This document shows, in pieces, positions 29,898 to 41,965 of a stretch of DNA of 64,000 bases. The notes below the pieces were generated by a model. It was given only the letters and a program-made list of their open reading frames with translations. It had not been told where the DNA came from and made no database searches. Position 1 is the stretch's first letter. Each line of letters begins with the position of its first letter. A program made the position numbers and the translations under genes. This DNA comes from Erwinia tasmaniensis Et1/99 (lineage in GTDB: Bacteria > Pseudomonadota > Gammaproteobacteria > Enterobacterales > Enterobacteriaceae): NCBI RefSeq assembly GCF_000026185.1, contig NC_010694.1:3819468-3883467 (forward strand). The letters are read 5' to 3'.

Positions 29898-30998
29898 TTA
29901 CAACCTCATCGGCATAACGACATAGGCGGCAGACTGACTGGCCGCATCTTCAATCTGCACGCTGGAGACGGAATCGGTCAGCAGCAGACGCACGTTTTCG
30001 CACTTCAACGCGTTTAACACGTCCAGAACATAGCTGACGTTAAAGCCTATTTCGAGGTCGGTGCCACCATAAGTGACGTCCAGCATCTCTTCCGCCTCTT
30101 CCTGCTCCGGGTTATTAGCGGTAATTTTCAGCTGATTTTCGCTCACGTACAGACGAACGCCGCGGAACTTCTCGTTTGAGAGGATCGCCGCACGGGAAAA
30201 GGCCTGCTTCAGCAGATCGCAGCTGGCATCGAGGGTCTTATCCGGGTTCTTCGGCAATACGCGGCGATAATCAGGGAAACGACCATCCACCAGCTTGGAA
30301 GTGAAGATAAAGTCACCCACATGAGCACGGATATTATTGCTACCGATCTGTACCTGCAACAGGCTGTCACCGCCGTCCAGCAGTCGCACCAGCTCAATGA
30401 CGCCTTTACGCGGCACGATCACCGAATGGCTCGGCAACGACTGGCCGACCGGCATGGAGCATACCGCCAGGCGATGACCGTCGGTGGCCACGGTGCGTAG
30501 CTCATCACCTTCGGTTTCAAACAGCATCCCGTTCAGGTAGTAACGCACGTCCTGATGGGCCATAGAAAACTGGGTGGCTTCGATCAGGCGCTTCATGGTG
30601 GCCTGCGGCAAGGTGAACTCAACCTCGCTCTGCCAGTCATCAAGATTCGGAAAATCGCTGGCTGGCAGGGTAGACAGAGAGAAACGGCTGCGGCCTGAGC
30701 GCACCAGCATTCTTTCGCCCTCCAGTATCACCGCAATTTCTGCCCCTTCCGGCAGGCCACGGCAGATATCAAAGAACTTGCGCGCGGGCACGGTGGTCGC
30801 ACCCGGCTCATGATCCTGCGTTAGCGCAACGCGCGCCACCATTTCCATTTCCAGATCGGTACCGGTCAGCAACAGGGTGCCTTCCGTTACCTGTAACAAC
30901 AGGTTGCCGAGGATCGGCAGCGTTGGACGGCCACCCAGCGGGCTGCTTACCTGCTGTAATGGTTTGAGTAAAAGCTCACGTTCTACAGTAAATTTCAT
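29898..30998 (-). CDS. dnaN: DNA polymerase III beta subunit (sliding clamp)
   Basis: A 366-residue ring-forming clamp that tethers polymerase III to DNA. It begins MKFTVERELLLKPLQQVSSP, and carries GGRPTLPILGNLLL, DVRYYLNGMLFE and the C-terminal AAYVVMPMRL that shapes the clamp-binding pocket; all match E. coli DnaN. Its start is 2 bp from the dnaA stop, so it is in the dnaA operon. Confidence 0.98.
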   Translation of the reverse strand: MKFTVERELLLKPLQQVSSPLGGRPTLPILGNLLLQVTEGTLLLTGTDLEMEMVARVALTQDHEPGATTVPARKFFDICRGLPEGAEIAVILEGERMLVRSGRSRFSLSTLPASDFPNLDDWQSEVEFTLPQATMKRLIEATQFSMAHQDVRYYLNGMLFETEGDELRTVATDGHRLAVCSMPVGQSLPSHSVIVPRKGVIELVRLLDGGDSLLQVQIGSNNIRAHVGDFIFTSKLVDGRFPDYRRVLPKNPDKTLDASCDLLKQAFSRAAILSNEKFRGVRLYVSENQLKITANNPEQEEAEEMLDVTYGGTDLEIGFNVSYVLDVLNALKCENVRLLLTDSVSSVQIEDAASQSAAYVVMPMRL

Positions 30999-31000
30999 AG

Positions 31001-32392
31001 TCAGGAAGATAATGTTCTGATTAGATTTGAGAAATCTTCTTTAATGTCGTGACTCTCTTCACGCAGCTGCTCGATTTTACGGCAGGCATGTAGCACCGTG
31101 GTATGATCACGACCCCCAAAAGCATCACCGATTTCCGGCAGACTGTGGTTGGTCAATTCTTTTGCCATCGCCATCGCCATCTGGCGCGGACGGGCCACCG
31201 AACGCGAACGGCGCTTCGACAGCAGGTCGGCCACCTTAATTTTATAATATTCAGCCACCGTCTTTTGAATATTATCGATGGTCACCAGCTTCTCCTGCAA
31301 CGCCAGCAGGTCACGTAGCGCTTCACGCACGAAATCGATAGTAATCGCACGGCCGGTGAAGTTGGCATTGGCGATCACCCGGTTCAGCGCCCCTTCCAGC
31401 TCGCGTACGTTTGAACGCAGACGTTTGGCAATAAAGAAAGCCACTTCGCCCGGCAGGCGAATGTCATTTTCATCGGCTTTCTTCATCAGGATCGCTACGC
31501 GAGTTTCCAGCTCCGGCGGCTCGATCGCGACCGTCAATCCCCAACCGAAGCGCGATTTCAGGCGATCTTCAACCCCGTTGATCTCTTTCGGGTAACGATC
31601 CGAGGTCAGGATGATCTGCTGATTACCTTCAAGCAGGGCGTTGAAGGTGTGGAAAAATTCTTCCTGCGAGCGCTCTTTATTAGCAAAGAACTGAATATCA
31701 TCGATTAGCAGCGCATCAACCGAGCGATAGTAGCGTTTAAACTCTTCGATCGCGTTGTTCTGCAGCGCCTTAACCATATCCTGCACGAAACGCTCGGAGT
31801 GCATATACACCACTTTCGCGTTGGGTTTACGCGCCATGATCCCGTTCCCCACCGCATGTAACAGGTGAGTTTTACCCAGGCCCGTACCGCCATAAAGGAA
31901 CAGGGGGTTATACGCCCCGCCGGGGTTATCGGCCACCTGACGTGCCGCCGCACGCGCCAGCTGGTTTGATTTACCCTCAACAAAGTTGTCGAAATTATGT
32001 TTGGTATTGACGTTTGAGCGGTAGGAAAGCTCTGCCAATGCCGGCACGTTATCCCAGCTCGGGCGAGTGGGTGCCGGGCGGCTCACCACGCCGGGTGCGC
32101 TGGCATGTGCGCTGACCATTACCGGCTGACTGATCGCCTGAGCCACGGGCTTGCTGCCCACTTCAAAGCGCAGCAAAGGCACGTTCGCCCCGCAGAACTC
32201 ATTTAGCAACGCATTGATGTTATTGAGGTATTTATCTCGAACCCAGTCGAGCACAAAACGGTTTGGTGCATACAAGGCCAGCGTATTGTCGTTCAGCTCG
32301 GCCTGCAAGGGGCGTATCCACATGCTGAATTCGGTGGCAGGTAGTTCATCCTGCAGGCGGGCAAGACACTGTTGCCAAAGCGTAAGTGACAC
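31001..32392 (-). CDS. dnaA: Chromosomal replication initiator DnaA
   Basis: AAA+ protein that binds DnaA boxes at oriC and melts the origin. The 463-residue protein has domain I ([17 protein letters not shown]), Walker [17 protein letters not shown], Walker [14 protein letters not shown], sensor and arginine-finger regions, and the domain IV box-binding helix [15 protein letters not shown]. The start is a GTG at 32392 with GGAG upstream, as in E. coli; a longer reading to 32428 is rejected. First gene of dnaA-dnaN-recF-gyrB. Confidence 0.98.
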   Translation of the reverse strand: MSLTLWQQCLARLQDELPATEFSMWIRPLQAELNDNTLALYAPNRFVLDWVRDKYLNNINALLNEFCGANVPLLRFEVGSKPVAQAISQPVMVSAHASAPGVVSRPAPTRPSWDNVPALAELSYRSNVNTKHNFDNFVEGKSNQLARAAARQVADNPGGAYNPLFLYGGTGLGKTHLLHAVGNGIMARKPNAKVVYMHSERFVQDMVKALQNNAIEEFKRYYRSVDALLIDDIQFFANKERSQEEFFHTFNALLEGNQQIILTSDRYPKEINGVEDRLKSRFGWGLTVAIEPPELETRVAILMKKADENDIRLPGEVAFFIAKRLRSNVRELEGALNRVIANANFTGRAITIDFVREALRDLLALQEKLVTIDNIQKTVAEYYKIKVADLLSKRRSRSVARPRQMAMAMAKELTNHSLPEIGDAFGGRDHTTVLHACRKIEQLREESHDIKEDFSNLIRTLSS

Positions 32393-33160
<768 letters not shown>

Positions 33161-33177
33161 TAAAAGCTAACCGCTGA

Positions 33178-33537
33178 GTGGTTAAGCTCGCATTTCCCAG
33201 GGAGTTACGTTTGTTAACTCCCACTCACTTCACTTTCGTCTTCCAGCAGCCACAACGGGCTGGCACGCCGCAAATCACCATTCTCGGCCGCCTGAACGCG
33301 CTGGGGCATCCCCGCATCGGTCTTACCGTCGCGAAAAAACATGTTAAACGTGCGCATGAACGCAATCGGATCAAGCGATTGACCCGAGAAAGTTTCCGCC
33401 TGCGTCAGCATGAACTTCCGGCGATGGACTTTGTGATCGTTGCAAAAAAGGGCATTGGTGAGCTGGATAACCATGCACTGACGGAAGCGTTGGAGAAATT
33501 ATGGCGTCGCCATTGTCGCTTGGCTCGCGGCTCTTAA
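33178..33537 (+). CDS. rnpA: Ribonuclease P protein component
   Basis: A 119-residue basic protein that helps the M1 RNA mature tRNA 5' ends. It starts at GTG with [12 protein letters not shown] and contains the RNR signature [18 protein letters not shown] near residues 56-73. The 3' end overlaps yidD by 37 bp. Confidence 0.98.
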   Translation: MVKLAFPRELRLLTPTHFTFVFQQPQRAGTPQITILGRLNALGHPRIGLTVAKKHVKRAHERNRIKRLTRESFRLRQHELPAMDFVIVAKKGIGELDNHALTEALEKLWRRHCRLARGS

Positions 33538-33743
33538 TCGGGCTGGTACGCGTCTATCAACGCGTTATCAGCCCGCTGTTAGGACCCCACTGCCGTTTTC
33601 ATCCCAGCTGTTCGCAATACGCTATCGAGGCGTTGCGTCGGTTTGGGATAGTAAAAGGGAGTTGGTTGGCGATGAAACGCATATTAAAATGCCACCCTTT
33701 GAACCCGGGTGGCGACGACCCGGTGCCGCCACACAACCATTGA
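33501..33743 (+). CDS. yidD: Membrane protein insertion efficiency factor YidD
   Basis: An 80-residue membrane-associated protein with an amphipathic N-terminus, [20 protein letters not shown] and the conserved Cys residues in [18 protein letters not shown] and [15 protein letters not shown]. It assists YidC-dependent insertion. It overlaps the end of rnpA in another frame, the usual arrangement, and precedes yidC by 18 bp. Confidence 0.96.
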   Translation: MASPLSLGSRLLIGLVRVYQRVISPLLGPHCRFHPSCSQYAIEALRRFGIVKGSWLAMKRILKCHPLNPGGDDPVPPHNH

Positions 33744-33761
33744 TACCAGAGAACATTAACG

Positions 33762-35408
33762 ATGGATTCGCAACGCAATCTCTTCCTCATCGCTTTTCTG
33801 TTCGTGTCCTTTATGATCTGGCAAGCCTGGCAGACGGATAACGCTCCGCAGCCACTGCAAACCCAGACCACACAGAACACGACCAGCGCAGCAGGTGATG
33901 CCGTCAATCAGGGTGTACCTGCCAGCGGACAGGGCAAAACGATCACCGTTAAGACTGATGTCCTGTCTTTAAACATTAATACGCGCGGTGGCGACATCGA
34001 TCAGGCACAGCTGCTGACCTACCCGGATAAACTGGGTTCAGACCAGCCTTTCCTGCTGCTGGAATCCACTCCAGGCTTCCTCTATCAGGCGCAGAGCGGC
34101 CTGACAGGGCGTAACGGCCCGGATAACCCGGCTAACGGCGCACGCCCTCTTTACACCAGCGGTCAGGATCATTTCGAGCTTGCCAATGGGCAGGGCGAGC
34201 TGCGTATCCCGCTGACCTTTACCGCAGAAAATGGCGTCACCTACACCAAGACTTTCGTCCTGAAGCGCGGTGAATATGCTATCGGCGTCGATTATCAGAT
34301 CAACAACACCACCCAGCAGCCGCTGGAAGTGTCGATGTTTGGTCAGCTGAAGCAGACAATTGACCTGCCGAAGCATCGCGATACCGGCAGCAGCAATTTT
34401 GCCCTGCATACCTTCCGTGGTGCGGCTTACTCCAGCAGCGAAACCAACTACGAGAAGTACAAATTCGATACCATCCGCGATAACGAAAATCTCAGCACCA
34501 CCACTAACAATGGTTGGGTAGCGATGCTACAGCAGTATTTCGCCACCGCATGGGTCCCGCAGACGGCGGGCAGCAACACCCTTTATACCAGCAATCTGGG
34601 TAACGGTGTTGCCGCTATCGGTTATAAATCTGCACCGGTGATCGTCGCCGCAGGTTCCCAGCAGCAGCTGGCAGCTACGCTGTGGGTTGGACCTGAAATT
34701 CAGGACAAAATGGCGGCGGTTGCGCCACATCTTGATCTGACCGTGGATTATGGCTGGCTATGGTTTATCTCGCAGCCGCTGTTTAAGCTGCTGAAATTCC
34801 TGCATGGCTTTATCGGTAACTGGGGCTTCTCAATTATCGTTATCACCTTTATCGTGCGCGGCATCATGTACCCGCTGACCAAAGCGCAGTACACCTCAAT
34901 GGCAAAAATGCGCATGCTGCAGCCCAAGATTCAGGCAATGCGTGAGCGTTTAGGTGATGATAAGCAGCGTATGAGCCAGGAAATGATGGCGCTGTACAAG
35001 GCAGAGAAGGTCAACCCGCTGGGTGGCTGTCTGCCGCTGGTTATCCAGATGCCTATCTTCCTGGCCCTGTATTACATGCTGATGGGCTCGGTGGAGCTGC
35101 GCCATGCGCCGTTCGCGCTGTGGATCCATGACCTTGCTGCACAAGACCCGTACTACATCCTGCCGATCCTGATGGGCGTGACGATGTTCTTCATTCAGAA
35201 GATGTCTCCGACCACAGTGACCGACCCGATGCAGCAGAAGATCATGACCTTTATGCCGGTGATTTTCACCGTCTTCTTCCTGTGGTTCCCGTCAGGACTG
35301 GTGCTGTACTACATCGTCAGTAACCTGGTCACGATCCTCCAGCAGCAGCTGATTTACCGCGGGCTGGAAAAACGTGGCCTGCACAGCCGCGACAAGAAAA
35401 AGGCGTAA
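33762..35408 (+). CDS. yidC: Membrane protein insertase YidC
   Basis: A 548-residue inner-membrane insertase that integrates proteins with or without SecYEG. It has an N-terminal membrane segment ([20 protein letters not shown]), a large periplasmic beta-sandwich domain (about 60-340) and five C-terminal helices, including the groove Arg region [21 protein letters not shown] and the C-terminal [20 protein letters not shown]. Its C-tail is basic. Followed by a terminator. Confidence 0.98.
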   Translation: MDSQRNLFLIAFLFVSFMIWQAWQTDNAPQPLQTQTTQNTTSAAGDAVNQGVPASGQGKTITVKTDVLSLNINTRGGDIDQAQLLTYPDKLGSDQPFLLLESTPGFLYQAQSGLTGRNGPDNPANGARPLYTSGQDHFELANGQGELRIPLTFTAENGVTYTKTFVLKRGEYAIGVDYQINNTTQQPLEVSMFGQLKQTIDLPKHRDTGSSNFALHTFRGAAYSSSETNYEKYKFDTIRDNENLSTTTNNGWVAMLQQYFATAWVPQTAGSNTLYTSNLGNGVAAIGYKSAPVIVAAGSQQQLAATLWVGPEIQDKMAAVAPHLDLTVDYGWLWFISQPLFKLLKFLHGFIGNWGFSIIVITFIVRGIMYPLTKAQYTSMAKMRMLQPKIQAMRERLGDDKQRMSQEMMALYKAEKVNPLGGCLPLVIQMPIFLALYYMLMGSVELRHAPFALWIHDLAAQDPYYILPILMGVTMFFIQKMSPTTVTDPMQQKIMTFMPVIFTVFFLWFPSGLVLYYIVSNLVTILQQQLIYRGLEKRGLHSRDKKKA

Positions 35409-35444
35409 TTTCAGTCCGTGCTAAAATAAGGCACGATGTCTATC

Positions 35445-35476
35445 ATAAGGCGGTCAGTTGACCGCCTTATTTTTTT
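35445..35476 (+). terminator. Rho-independent terminator after yidC
   Basis: ATAAGGCGGTCA / TGACCGCCTTAT is a near-perfect 12-base inverted repeat followed by a run of Ts, 36 bp after the yidC stop. It ends 20 bp before mnmE, so mnmE depends on read-through or on its own promoter. Confidence 0.9.
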
Positions 35477-35495
35477 GCATAAAAGAGAATTCAAC

Positions 35496-36860
35496 ATGAA
35501 CCATAGCGATACCATCGTCGCCCAGGCGACCCCGCCGGGCCGTGGCGGCGTCGGCATCCTGCGTGTTTCCGGCAGCAAGGCGGCCGAGGTTGCGCAGCTT
35601 CTGCTGGGTAAACTGCCAAAACCACGTTACGCCGATTATCTGCCGTTCCGCGACGCGGACGGTAGCACCCTCGATCAGGGAATTGCGCTGTGGTTTCCCG
35701 GCCCGAATTCCTTTACTGGTGAAGACGTGCTGGAATTCCAGGGCCATGGAGGGCCGGTGATCCTCGACCTGCTGCTGAAGCGCATCCTGTCGCTACCCGG
35801 ACTGCGCATCGCCAATCCTGGTGAGTTCTCCGAACGCGCCTTCCTGAATGACAAGCTGGATCTGGCCCAGGCGGAGGCAATTGCCGACCTGATCGATGCC
35901 AGTTCAGAGCAGGCGGCACGTTCAGCGGTCAACTCCTTACAGGGCGTCTTTTCCACCCGCGTTAACCATCTTGTGGAAGCACTTACTCACCTGCGGATAT
36001 ATGTAGAAGCTGCGATCGACTTTCCAGATGAAGAAATCGACTTCCTGTCGGATGGCAAAATAGAGGCGCAACTTCACCAGGTCATTCACAACCTCGCTGA
36101 GGTGCGCAGCGAAGCACGCCAGGGGAGCCTGCTGCGTGAAGGGATGAAGGTGGTGATCGCCGGGCGGCCAAATGCCGGTAAATCCAGCCTGCTGAACGCC
36201 CTCGCCGGACGCGAAGCGGCCATTGTGACCGATATTGCCGGCACCACGCGTGACGTGCTGCGTGAACATATCCATATTGACGGAATGCCGCTGCATATCA
36301 TTGATACCGCCGGACTGCGCGAGGCCAGCGATGAGGTCGAACGTATTGGCATTGAGCGTGCATGGCATGAGATTGAACAGGCGGATCATGTGCTGTTTAT
36401 GGTCGATGGAACCACCACGGAGGCCACAAACCCGGCAGAGATTTGGCCAGACTTTATTGCCCGGCTGCCAGAGTCATTACCGGTTACCGTGGTACGCAAT
36501 AAGGCGGATATCACAGGTGAGACAAGGGGCGTTGAAGAAGTAAATGGTCACTCACTTATTCGCCTGTCGGCACGCACCGGCGAAGGCATTGAAAACCTGC
36601 GCGACCATTTAAAATCGAGCATGGGCTTTTCCGGCAATATGGAAGGCGGTTTTCTCGCCCGCCGCCGCCATCTTCAGGCTCTTGAGTTAGCGGCCACTCA
36701 CCTGGAGCAGGGAAAACACCAGCTGCTGGCCGCCTGGGCGGGAGAGTTACTGGCGGAAGAACTGCGTCTGGCGCAGCAGGCGCTCAGTGAGATCACCGGC
36801 GAGTTTAGCTCCGACGATCTGCTGGGGCGGATTTTCTCCAGCTTCTGTATTGGAAAATAA
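35496..36860 (+). CDS. mnmE: tRNA uridine-5-carboxymethylaminomethyl(34) synthesis GTPase MnmE
   Basis: With MnmG it modifies the wobble uridine of several tRNAs. The 454-residue protein has an N-terminal folate-binding domain ([20 protein letters not shown]), helical domain and an inserted G domain: P-loop [31 protein letters not shown] and NKAD. It ends with the catalytic FCIGK. A longer frame from 35436 would lie in the yidC terminator and is rejected; the ATG at 35496 matches the family start. Confidence 0.98.
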   Translation: MNHSDTIVAQATPPGRGGVGILRVSGSKAAEVAQLLLGKLPKPRYADYLPFRDADGSTLDQGIALWFPGPNSFTGEDVLEFQGHGGPVILDLLLKRILSLPGLRIANPGEFSERAFLNDKLDLAQAEAIADLIDASSEQAARSAVNSLQGVFSTRVNHLVEALTHLRIYVEAAIDFPDEEIDFLSDGKIEAQLHQVIHNLAEVRSEARQGSLLREGMKVVIAGRPNAGKSSLLNALAGREAAIVTDIAGTTRDVLREHIHIDGMPLHIIDTAGLREASDEVERIGIERAWHEIEQADHVLFMVDGTTTEATNPAEIWPDFIARLPESLPVTVVRNKADITGETRGVEEVNGHSLIRLSARTGEGIENLRDHLKSSMGFSGNMEGGFLARRRHLQALELAATHLEQGKHQLLAAWAGELLAEELRLAQQALSEITGEFSSDDLLGRIFSSFCIGK

Positions 36861-37015
36861 TCATGCCGGTGGGAGAACACAATCCTACCGGCAAAAAAAA
36901 TAGTGGAATGTCTAAAATCTGAAATTGCGCCAATAAATGGAATCCAGATGAAAAATATTAGGGAAATTCCTACAATTACAGGAATGATTACCCGACCATT
37001 TTCATGGAGCGACAG

Positions 37016-37759
37016 ATGGCAAGTCATTTTGCACGCTGGGCACTCGCCCAAAGCAGGCCTAAGGTCCACCGAATACCTCAGCAGGTCATTGAATACGCTT
37101 CAATTTTTAACGAAAGGCGGCGCGCGCGTTTTCTGGCGGCCCGCACCCTACTCGCTGAACTGATGTTCAAAATCTATGGCATTCCGAAACTTCCCGGCAT
37201 GATTGCCAGCAGCAACGGCCGCCCACGTTTTTCCGATCCTGACCTACCTGATTTCAGCTTCGCCTATGCCGGTAATGTGGTTGGGGTACTGTTAGCCGAG
37301 GAAGCAGAACACGTTGGGCTGGATATCGAGATGGTTCGGGCGCACAGTCGGCAAACGCTGGAAAGCCACTTTGAGTATCTCTCTTCGGGGGAAAAGGCGT
37401 GGATCCACGCGCAGAATGATGCCATTGAGGCCTCAACTCAACTCTGGACCCTGCGCCAAAGCATTCTCAAACTGACCGACGAAGGAATTAATAGTGAAGG
37501 CTCACTTCAACTGCATCCAGCGTCTGGCAGGCTACGCTCCGTCACCAGGCAGGATATTCAGGCGCTCTGTGACGTTGAGCCCCTACTGGTCTGGTCCTGT
37601 GCGCTTTCGCCAGGAAATGACCGACTAAAGTTGTGGGAATATCACGAAGATGACGCCCTGGAGTCACTGCGAGAGATTAACCTGCATGCCAAAAATATGG
37701 GGCCTTGCACGCTGCGCCTGACCAGCCTGCCCGCAGAAAGGCAGATACATCACTCCTGA
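37016..37759 (+). CDS. yieE: YieE, phosphopantetheinyl-transferase-like protein
   Basis: A 247-residue protein matching the remembered E. coli YieE: MASHFARWAL at the start, SRFL-type RARFLAARTLLAELMF, and FAYAGNVVGVLL. Its GLDIEM motif corresponds to the metal-binding Asp/Glu of Sfp/AcpT-type 4'-phosphopantetheinyl transferases. In the usual second motif (W..KE...K), it reads WTLRQSILKL, with Gln where the Mg-binding Glu is expected. The same departure seems present in E. coli YieE, so activity is uncertain. GGAG 6 bp before 37016 selects this start over 37004. No carrier-protein gene nearby. Confidence 0.85.
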   Translation: MASHFARWALAQSRPKVHRIPQQVIEYASIFNERRRARFLAARTLLAELMFKIYGIPKLPGMIASSNGRPRFSDPDLPDFSFAYAGNVVGVLLAEEAEHVGLDIEMVRAHSRQTLESHFEYLSSGEKAWIHAQNDAIEASTQLWTLRQSILKLTDEGINSEGSLQLHPASGRLRSVTRQDIQALCDVEPLLVWSCALSPGNDRLKLWEYHEDDALESLREINLHAKNMGPCTLRLTSLPAERQIHHS

Positions 37760-37762
37760 GAA

Positions 37763-37785
37763 TACGGGTGGCGTAACCACCCGTA
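37763..37785. terminator. Hairpin between convergent yieE and adeP
   Basis: TACGGGTGG and CCACCCGTA form a perfect nine-pair stem with a five-base loop, exactly between two convergent genes. No long T run follows on either strand, so its strength as a terminator is doubtful. Confidence 0.5.
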
Positions 37786-37789
37786 CGAA

Positions 37790-39103
37790 TTAATGTGCGT
37801 CAACAAACACTATCTTCGCAACAAAAAGCAGCGCCACCACCACGACACAGGGGCTGATTTCACGCCAGCGCCCGGTACCCAGCTTCATCACACAATAAGA
37901 GATGAAGCCCAATGCGATACCTTCTGTAATTGAAAAGCTGAACGGCATCATCACCGCAGTGACAAAGGCTGGCACCGCTTCGGTCAGATCGTCCCATTTC
38001 ACGCGCGACAGGCTTGACGTCATCAGCACCCCAACGTAGATCAGCGCGCCAGCCGCCGCATAGGCAGGCACCATAGCGGCCAGTGGAGAAAGGAACATCA
38101 CCAGCAGGAAAAGCAGGCCGGTCACGACCGCCATCAGGCCAGTGCGGCCGCCGATAGATACGCCGGAAGAACTTTCGATATAGGCCGTCACCGAAGACGT
38201 TCCGATCAATGAACCCGCCACAGAGCTGATACTGTCGACATACAGCGCCTGTTTCATGCGCGGGAACGTGCCTTTTTCATCACTCAGGCCGGCTTTATCC
38301 GTTACGCCAATCAGCGTGCCTGATGAGTCGAACAGGTTAACCAGCATAAAGGAGAAGATGATACCGGCCATGCCGACATTCAGGGAATCCTTCAGGTTAA
38401 CTTGGCCTATCACCGACGTGACGGCAGGCGGCGCGGAGAAAACGCCGGTGAACTTAACATCGCCAATGGCCAGTCCAATCGCCGTTGTCACAACAATCGA
38501 TACCAGCACCGCCGCATGAATATTGCGTGATGCCAGCACGGCGATAATAAAGAAGCCCAGCGCGCCGAGCAGCACGCTGTGTGACGTCAGGTTACCGATG
38601 GTGACCAGCGTGGCTTCGCTTGGCACGATAATGCCGGTATTCTTCAGCCCCATCAGGGCGATAAACAGACCAATACCGGCCGTGATCCCCACACGCAGGC
38701 TTAAGGGAATGTTGGCGATCATCCAGTAACGCACGCGAAACAGCGTGAGCAGCAGCAGGCCTACGGCCCCCCAGAAGATGGCACCCATTCCAATCTGCCA
38801 GGAAATTCCCATCGCCCCAACCACAACAAAAGCGAAGAAGGCGTTCAGCCCCATTGCCGGAGCCAACGCAACGGGCAGGTTTGCCACCAGCCCCATCAGA
38901 ATGCTGCCGAAAGCGGCGATCAGGCAGGTTGTGACAAATACCGCCTGAGTATCCATGCCCGCTACGCCGAGGATTTGCGGATTCACGAAGACGATATACA
39001 CCATCGTTAGAAAAGTGGTAAATCCGGCAATCACCTCGGTACGCACGGTGGTGCCATGTTCCTGTAGTTTAAAAATCCGTTGTAACAGACCGGGATTAGT
39101 CAT
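37790..39103 (-). CDS. adeP: Adenine permease (NCS2 family)
   Basis: A 437-residue inner-membrane purine:H+ symporter with about 12-14 membrane helices. It shows EVIAGFTTFLTMVYIVFVNP, PVALAPAMGLNAFFAF, the substrate-site FDSSGTLIGVTDKAG and GTSSVTAYIESSSGVSIGGR, all as in E. coli AdeP (YieG). It is most similar to the adenine-specific AdeP/AdeQ branch rather than the guanine/hypoxanthine one. In E. coli it is in the same mnmE-phoU interval. Confidence 0.92.
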   Translation of the reverse strand: MTNPGLLQRIFKLQEHGTTVRTEVIAGFTTFLTMVYIVFVNPQILGVAGMDTQAVFVTTCLIAAFGSILMGLVANLPVALAPAMGLNAFFAFVVVGAMGISWQIGMGAIFWGAVGLLLLTLFRVRYWMIANIPLSLRVGITAGIGLFIALMGLKNTGIIVPSEATLVTIGNLTSHSVLLGALGFFIIAVLASRNIHAAVLVSIVVTTAIGLAIGDVKFTGVFSAPPAVTSVIGQVNLKDSLNVGMAGIIFSFMLVNLFDSSGTLIGVTDKAGLSDEKGTFPRMKQALYVDSISSVAGSLIGTSSVTAYIESSSGVSIGGRTGLMAVVTGLLFLLVMFLSPLAAMVPAYAAAGALIYVGVLMTSSLSRVKWDDLTEAVPAFVTAVMMPFSFSITEGIALGFISYCVMKLGTGRWREISPCVVVVALLFVAKIVFVDAH

Positions 39104-39384
39104 TGTGTGATTCCAATACGGAGAAAAGTTATCGGCGGTTATCCTAACTCATTAATACGGTTTTGGGATGTTGATAACCCGGTTTTTTCGCAACCGATTG
39201 CGCTTCGCGCGCCCTTAACCCTGTCACCCGATATGATCCGCGTTTCAGGCCGCAGGCCGAGCCCCGTATACCCCGGTTGCAGAGAAGATATGGCCAATAG
39301 CAGGGATGAAAAACGGGAAGGCATCTGACAAACAGAGCGGACAGGCCGGTACGCCGGCCTTGGCTGAATTTACGCTGGATTGCC

Positions 39385-39672
39385 TTATTCAGATCCCGCG
39401 TTATTCTGTTTAATATCTTTCAGATGCCGCAGAACGGTTTCAAGACTCACGCCGAGCGTACGCGCAATATCTCTCTGTTCTAAACCTTCATTCGTCATCT
39501 CATTTATCGTTCTCTGCATGTCAGGTCTGGAACCTGCATAGTAGAAATGAAGTTGAAAGGTTTTCAGACAGCCCTGACAGCGGTAGCGTTGTATTCCTGA
39601 AGCGGAACGCCCATTACGACGTATCCTGTTTTTTTCCCTACAACGCGGGCAGGAAATATCTCCCATAATCAT
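39385..39672 (-). CDS. Orphan InsA-like zinc-ribbon/HTH protein (IS1 InsA relative)
   Basis: A 95-residue protein with an N-terminal zinc ribbon (CPRCREKN ... YRCQGCLKTFQ, two Cys-x2-Cys pairs) and a helix-turn-helix RDIARTLGVSLETVLRHLK. The layout and many residues match IS1 InsA, the DNA-binding partner and repressor of IS1 transposase. No insB frame follows and no IS1 ends are visible. AGGAG precedes the ATG at 39672 by 8 bp. It may be a domesticated regulator or the remnant of a lost element. Confidence 0.75.
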   Translation of the reverse strand: MIMGDISCPRCREKNRIRRNGRSASGIQRYRCQGCLKTFQLHFYYAGSRPDMQRTINEMTNEGLEQRDIARTLGVSLETVLRHLKDIKQNNAGSE

Positions 39673-40359
39673 AAAAATCACTCCTGGTACGAAACGTTAA
39701 AGATAAAAAAAACAGCATGAACACATCCTTAATTCACGGCTCTAATAGAAAAAAGGCATTAAATACATTAAGTTAAAACAATTAATCATCATTCAATCCC
39801 GCGCAGGAATGATAAAAATGAGACACTTTGCCAACCCCGGCGCGCAAAAAATTATCGGCAACAGGTCATAATCGGTGTTGAAAGATATAAGCTTTGCTGT
39901 AAATAACAATATTTTACAATAATAACCATATCTTCACTTATTGTAAAAAATAAAAAAAGAGAGGAAGGTCGAGAGAGTGGGTTAGTCAGAGTTAAATAAA
40001 AATTCAGGATATGAATAAATAAAAAAACCTCGAATGCCATTTTTATTCAAAACAAAAGGTCGCATATAAAAATAATGCGATTATTTTATTTCCGCCCACG
40101 GCCCGTCAGGTATAACCGTCTTTCTGCGTCAAATAATCACGAAGAAAAACGAGAAATACCTTTATCACTTTATATTTAAGGCCGATTTTTCCACGAGTGA
40201 GCAGGCTTTATATCCATCAGGCACCCGTATGACGGGTTAAATATGACGAGGGATCGCGGCGATGAACAGTTAGAACTTTCCGATGCCGACAGGTGCTGCA
40301 CAGGAGGAGCGGCGACCAGGTCACCAGCCAGTGAGGCGCTTAGCGGCAGAGGGGTTGGC
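39673..40359. other. AT-rich gene-free region upstream of the InsA-like gene
   Basis: About 690 bp, very AT-rich between 39700 and 40170, with no convincing gene. It would carry the promoter of the InsA-like gene. Short frames on either strand lack ribosome sites. The composition contrasts with the flanking adeP and phoU genes and is compatible with acquired DNA. Confidence 0.5.
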
Positions 40360-40390
40360 AAAACAGGGCGTGCCGCAGAGTCAGCACGCC
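40360..40390 (-). terminator. Terminator of the pst-phoU operon
   Basis: On the minus strand GGCGTGC (40384-40390), a ten-base loop and GCACGCC (40367-40373) are followed by CTGTTTT. It lies just past the phoU stop. Confidence 0.65.
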
Positions 40391-40399
40391 AGAGAGAGG

Positions 40400-41134
40400 T
40401 CAGGCGGGGTTACTGCCGTTGCCGTCACCGGCCAGCAGTTTATCCAGCTGGTCGCCGCCGACGTGACGGAAATCGTGGCCTTTAATAAAGTAGAAAATAA
40501 TCTCACAGATATTCTGACAACGGTCGCCAATACGCTCGATGGCGCGGGCGCAAAACAGAGCCGTCAGCACGCTTGGAATGGTCCGTGGATCTTCCATCAT
40601 ATAGGTCATCAGCTGGCGAACAATGCCCTCGTACTCCTGATCAACCTTTCTATCCTCGCGGTAAATCTCAATCGCCGCGTTAAGATCCATACGTGCGAAC
40701 GCATCCAGCACGTCATGCAGCATCTGAATGGTATGATGCCCCAGTGACTCCAGGCTCACCAGCAGGGGCTGATGCTGCTGGGAAAACTTCTCCAGCGCGG
40801 TGCGGCTAATTTTCTCGGCCACGTCGCCAATGCGCTCCAGTTCAGAGATGGTTTTGATGATCGCCATGACCAGACGCAGGTCGCTGGCCGCGGGTTGACG
40901 CTTGGCGATGATACGCACGCAGGCTTCATCAATCTCCACTTCCATCATATTGACCTTCTGGTCACCCTCGATCACCTTATTGGCCAGCTCTGCATCCTGA
41001 TTGTGCATTGCGACGATCGCGTCCGTTAACTGCTGTTCTACCATGCCGCCCATCGTCATAACCTGGGTGCGGATGTGCTCCAGCTCGGCATTGAACTGGC
41101 CGGAGATGTGTTTGTTCAGATTCAGGCTATCCAT
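40400..41134 (-). CDS. phoU: Phosphate signalling protein PhoU
   Basis: A 244-residue all-helical protein that couples the Pst transporter to the PhoR kinase and represses the Pho regulon when phosphate is ample. Both metal-binding E-x3-D-x3 motifs, typical of the duplicated three-helix bundle, are visible: [12 protein letters not shown] and [14 protein letters not shown]. The ATG at 41134 ([14 protein letters not shown]) with GGAG upstream is chosen over a longer frame. Last gene of pstSCAB-phoU. Confidence 0.97.
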   Translation of the reverse strand: MDSLNLNKHISGQFNAELEHIRTQVMTMGGMVEQQLTDAIVAMHNQDAELANKVIEGDQKVNMMEVEIDEACVRIIAKRQPAASDLRLVMAIIKTISELERIGDVAEKISRTALEKFSQQHQPLLVSLESLGHHTIQMLHDVLDAFARMDLNAAIEIYREDRKVDQEYEGIVRQLMTYMMEDPRTIPSVLTALFCARAIERIGDRCQNICEIIFYFIKGHDFRHVGGDQLDKLLAGDGNGSNPA

Positions 41135-41151
41135 TGTTTTCTCCAGCCATA

Positions 41152-41961
<810 letters not shown>

Positions 41962-41965
41962 TCAA

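Noticed and set aside
36865..36900. Hairpin after mnmE as a terminator
   Set aside because: The GCCGGT/ACCGGC stem is followed by an A run on the plus strand and no T run on the minus strand, so it fits neither direction.
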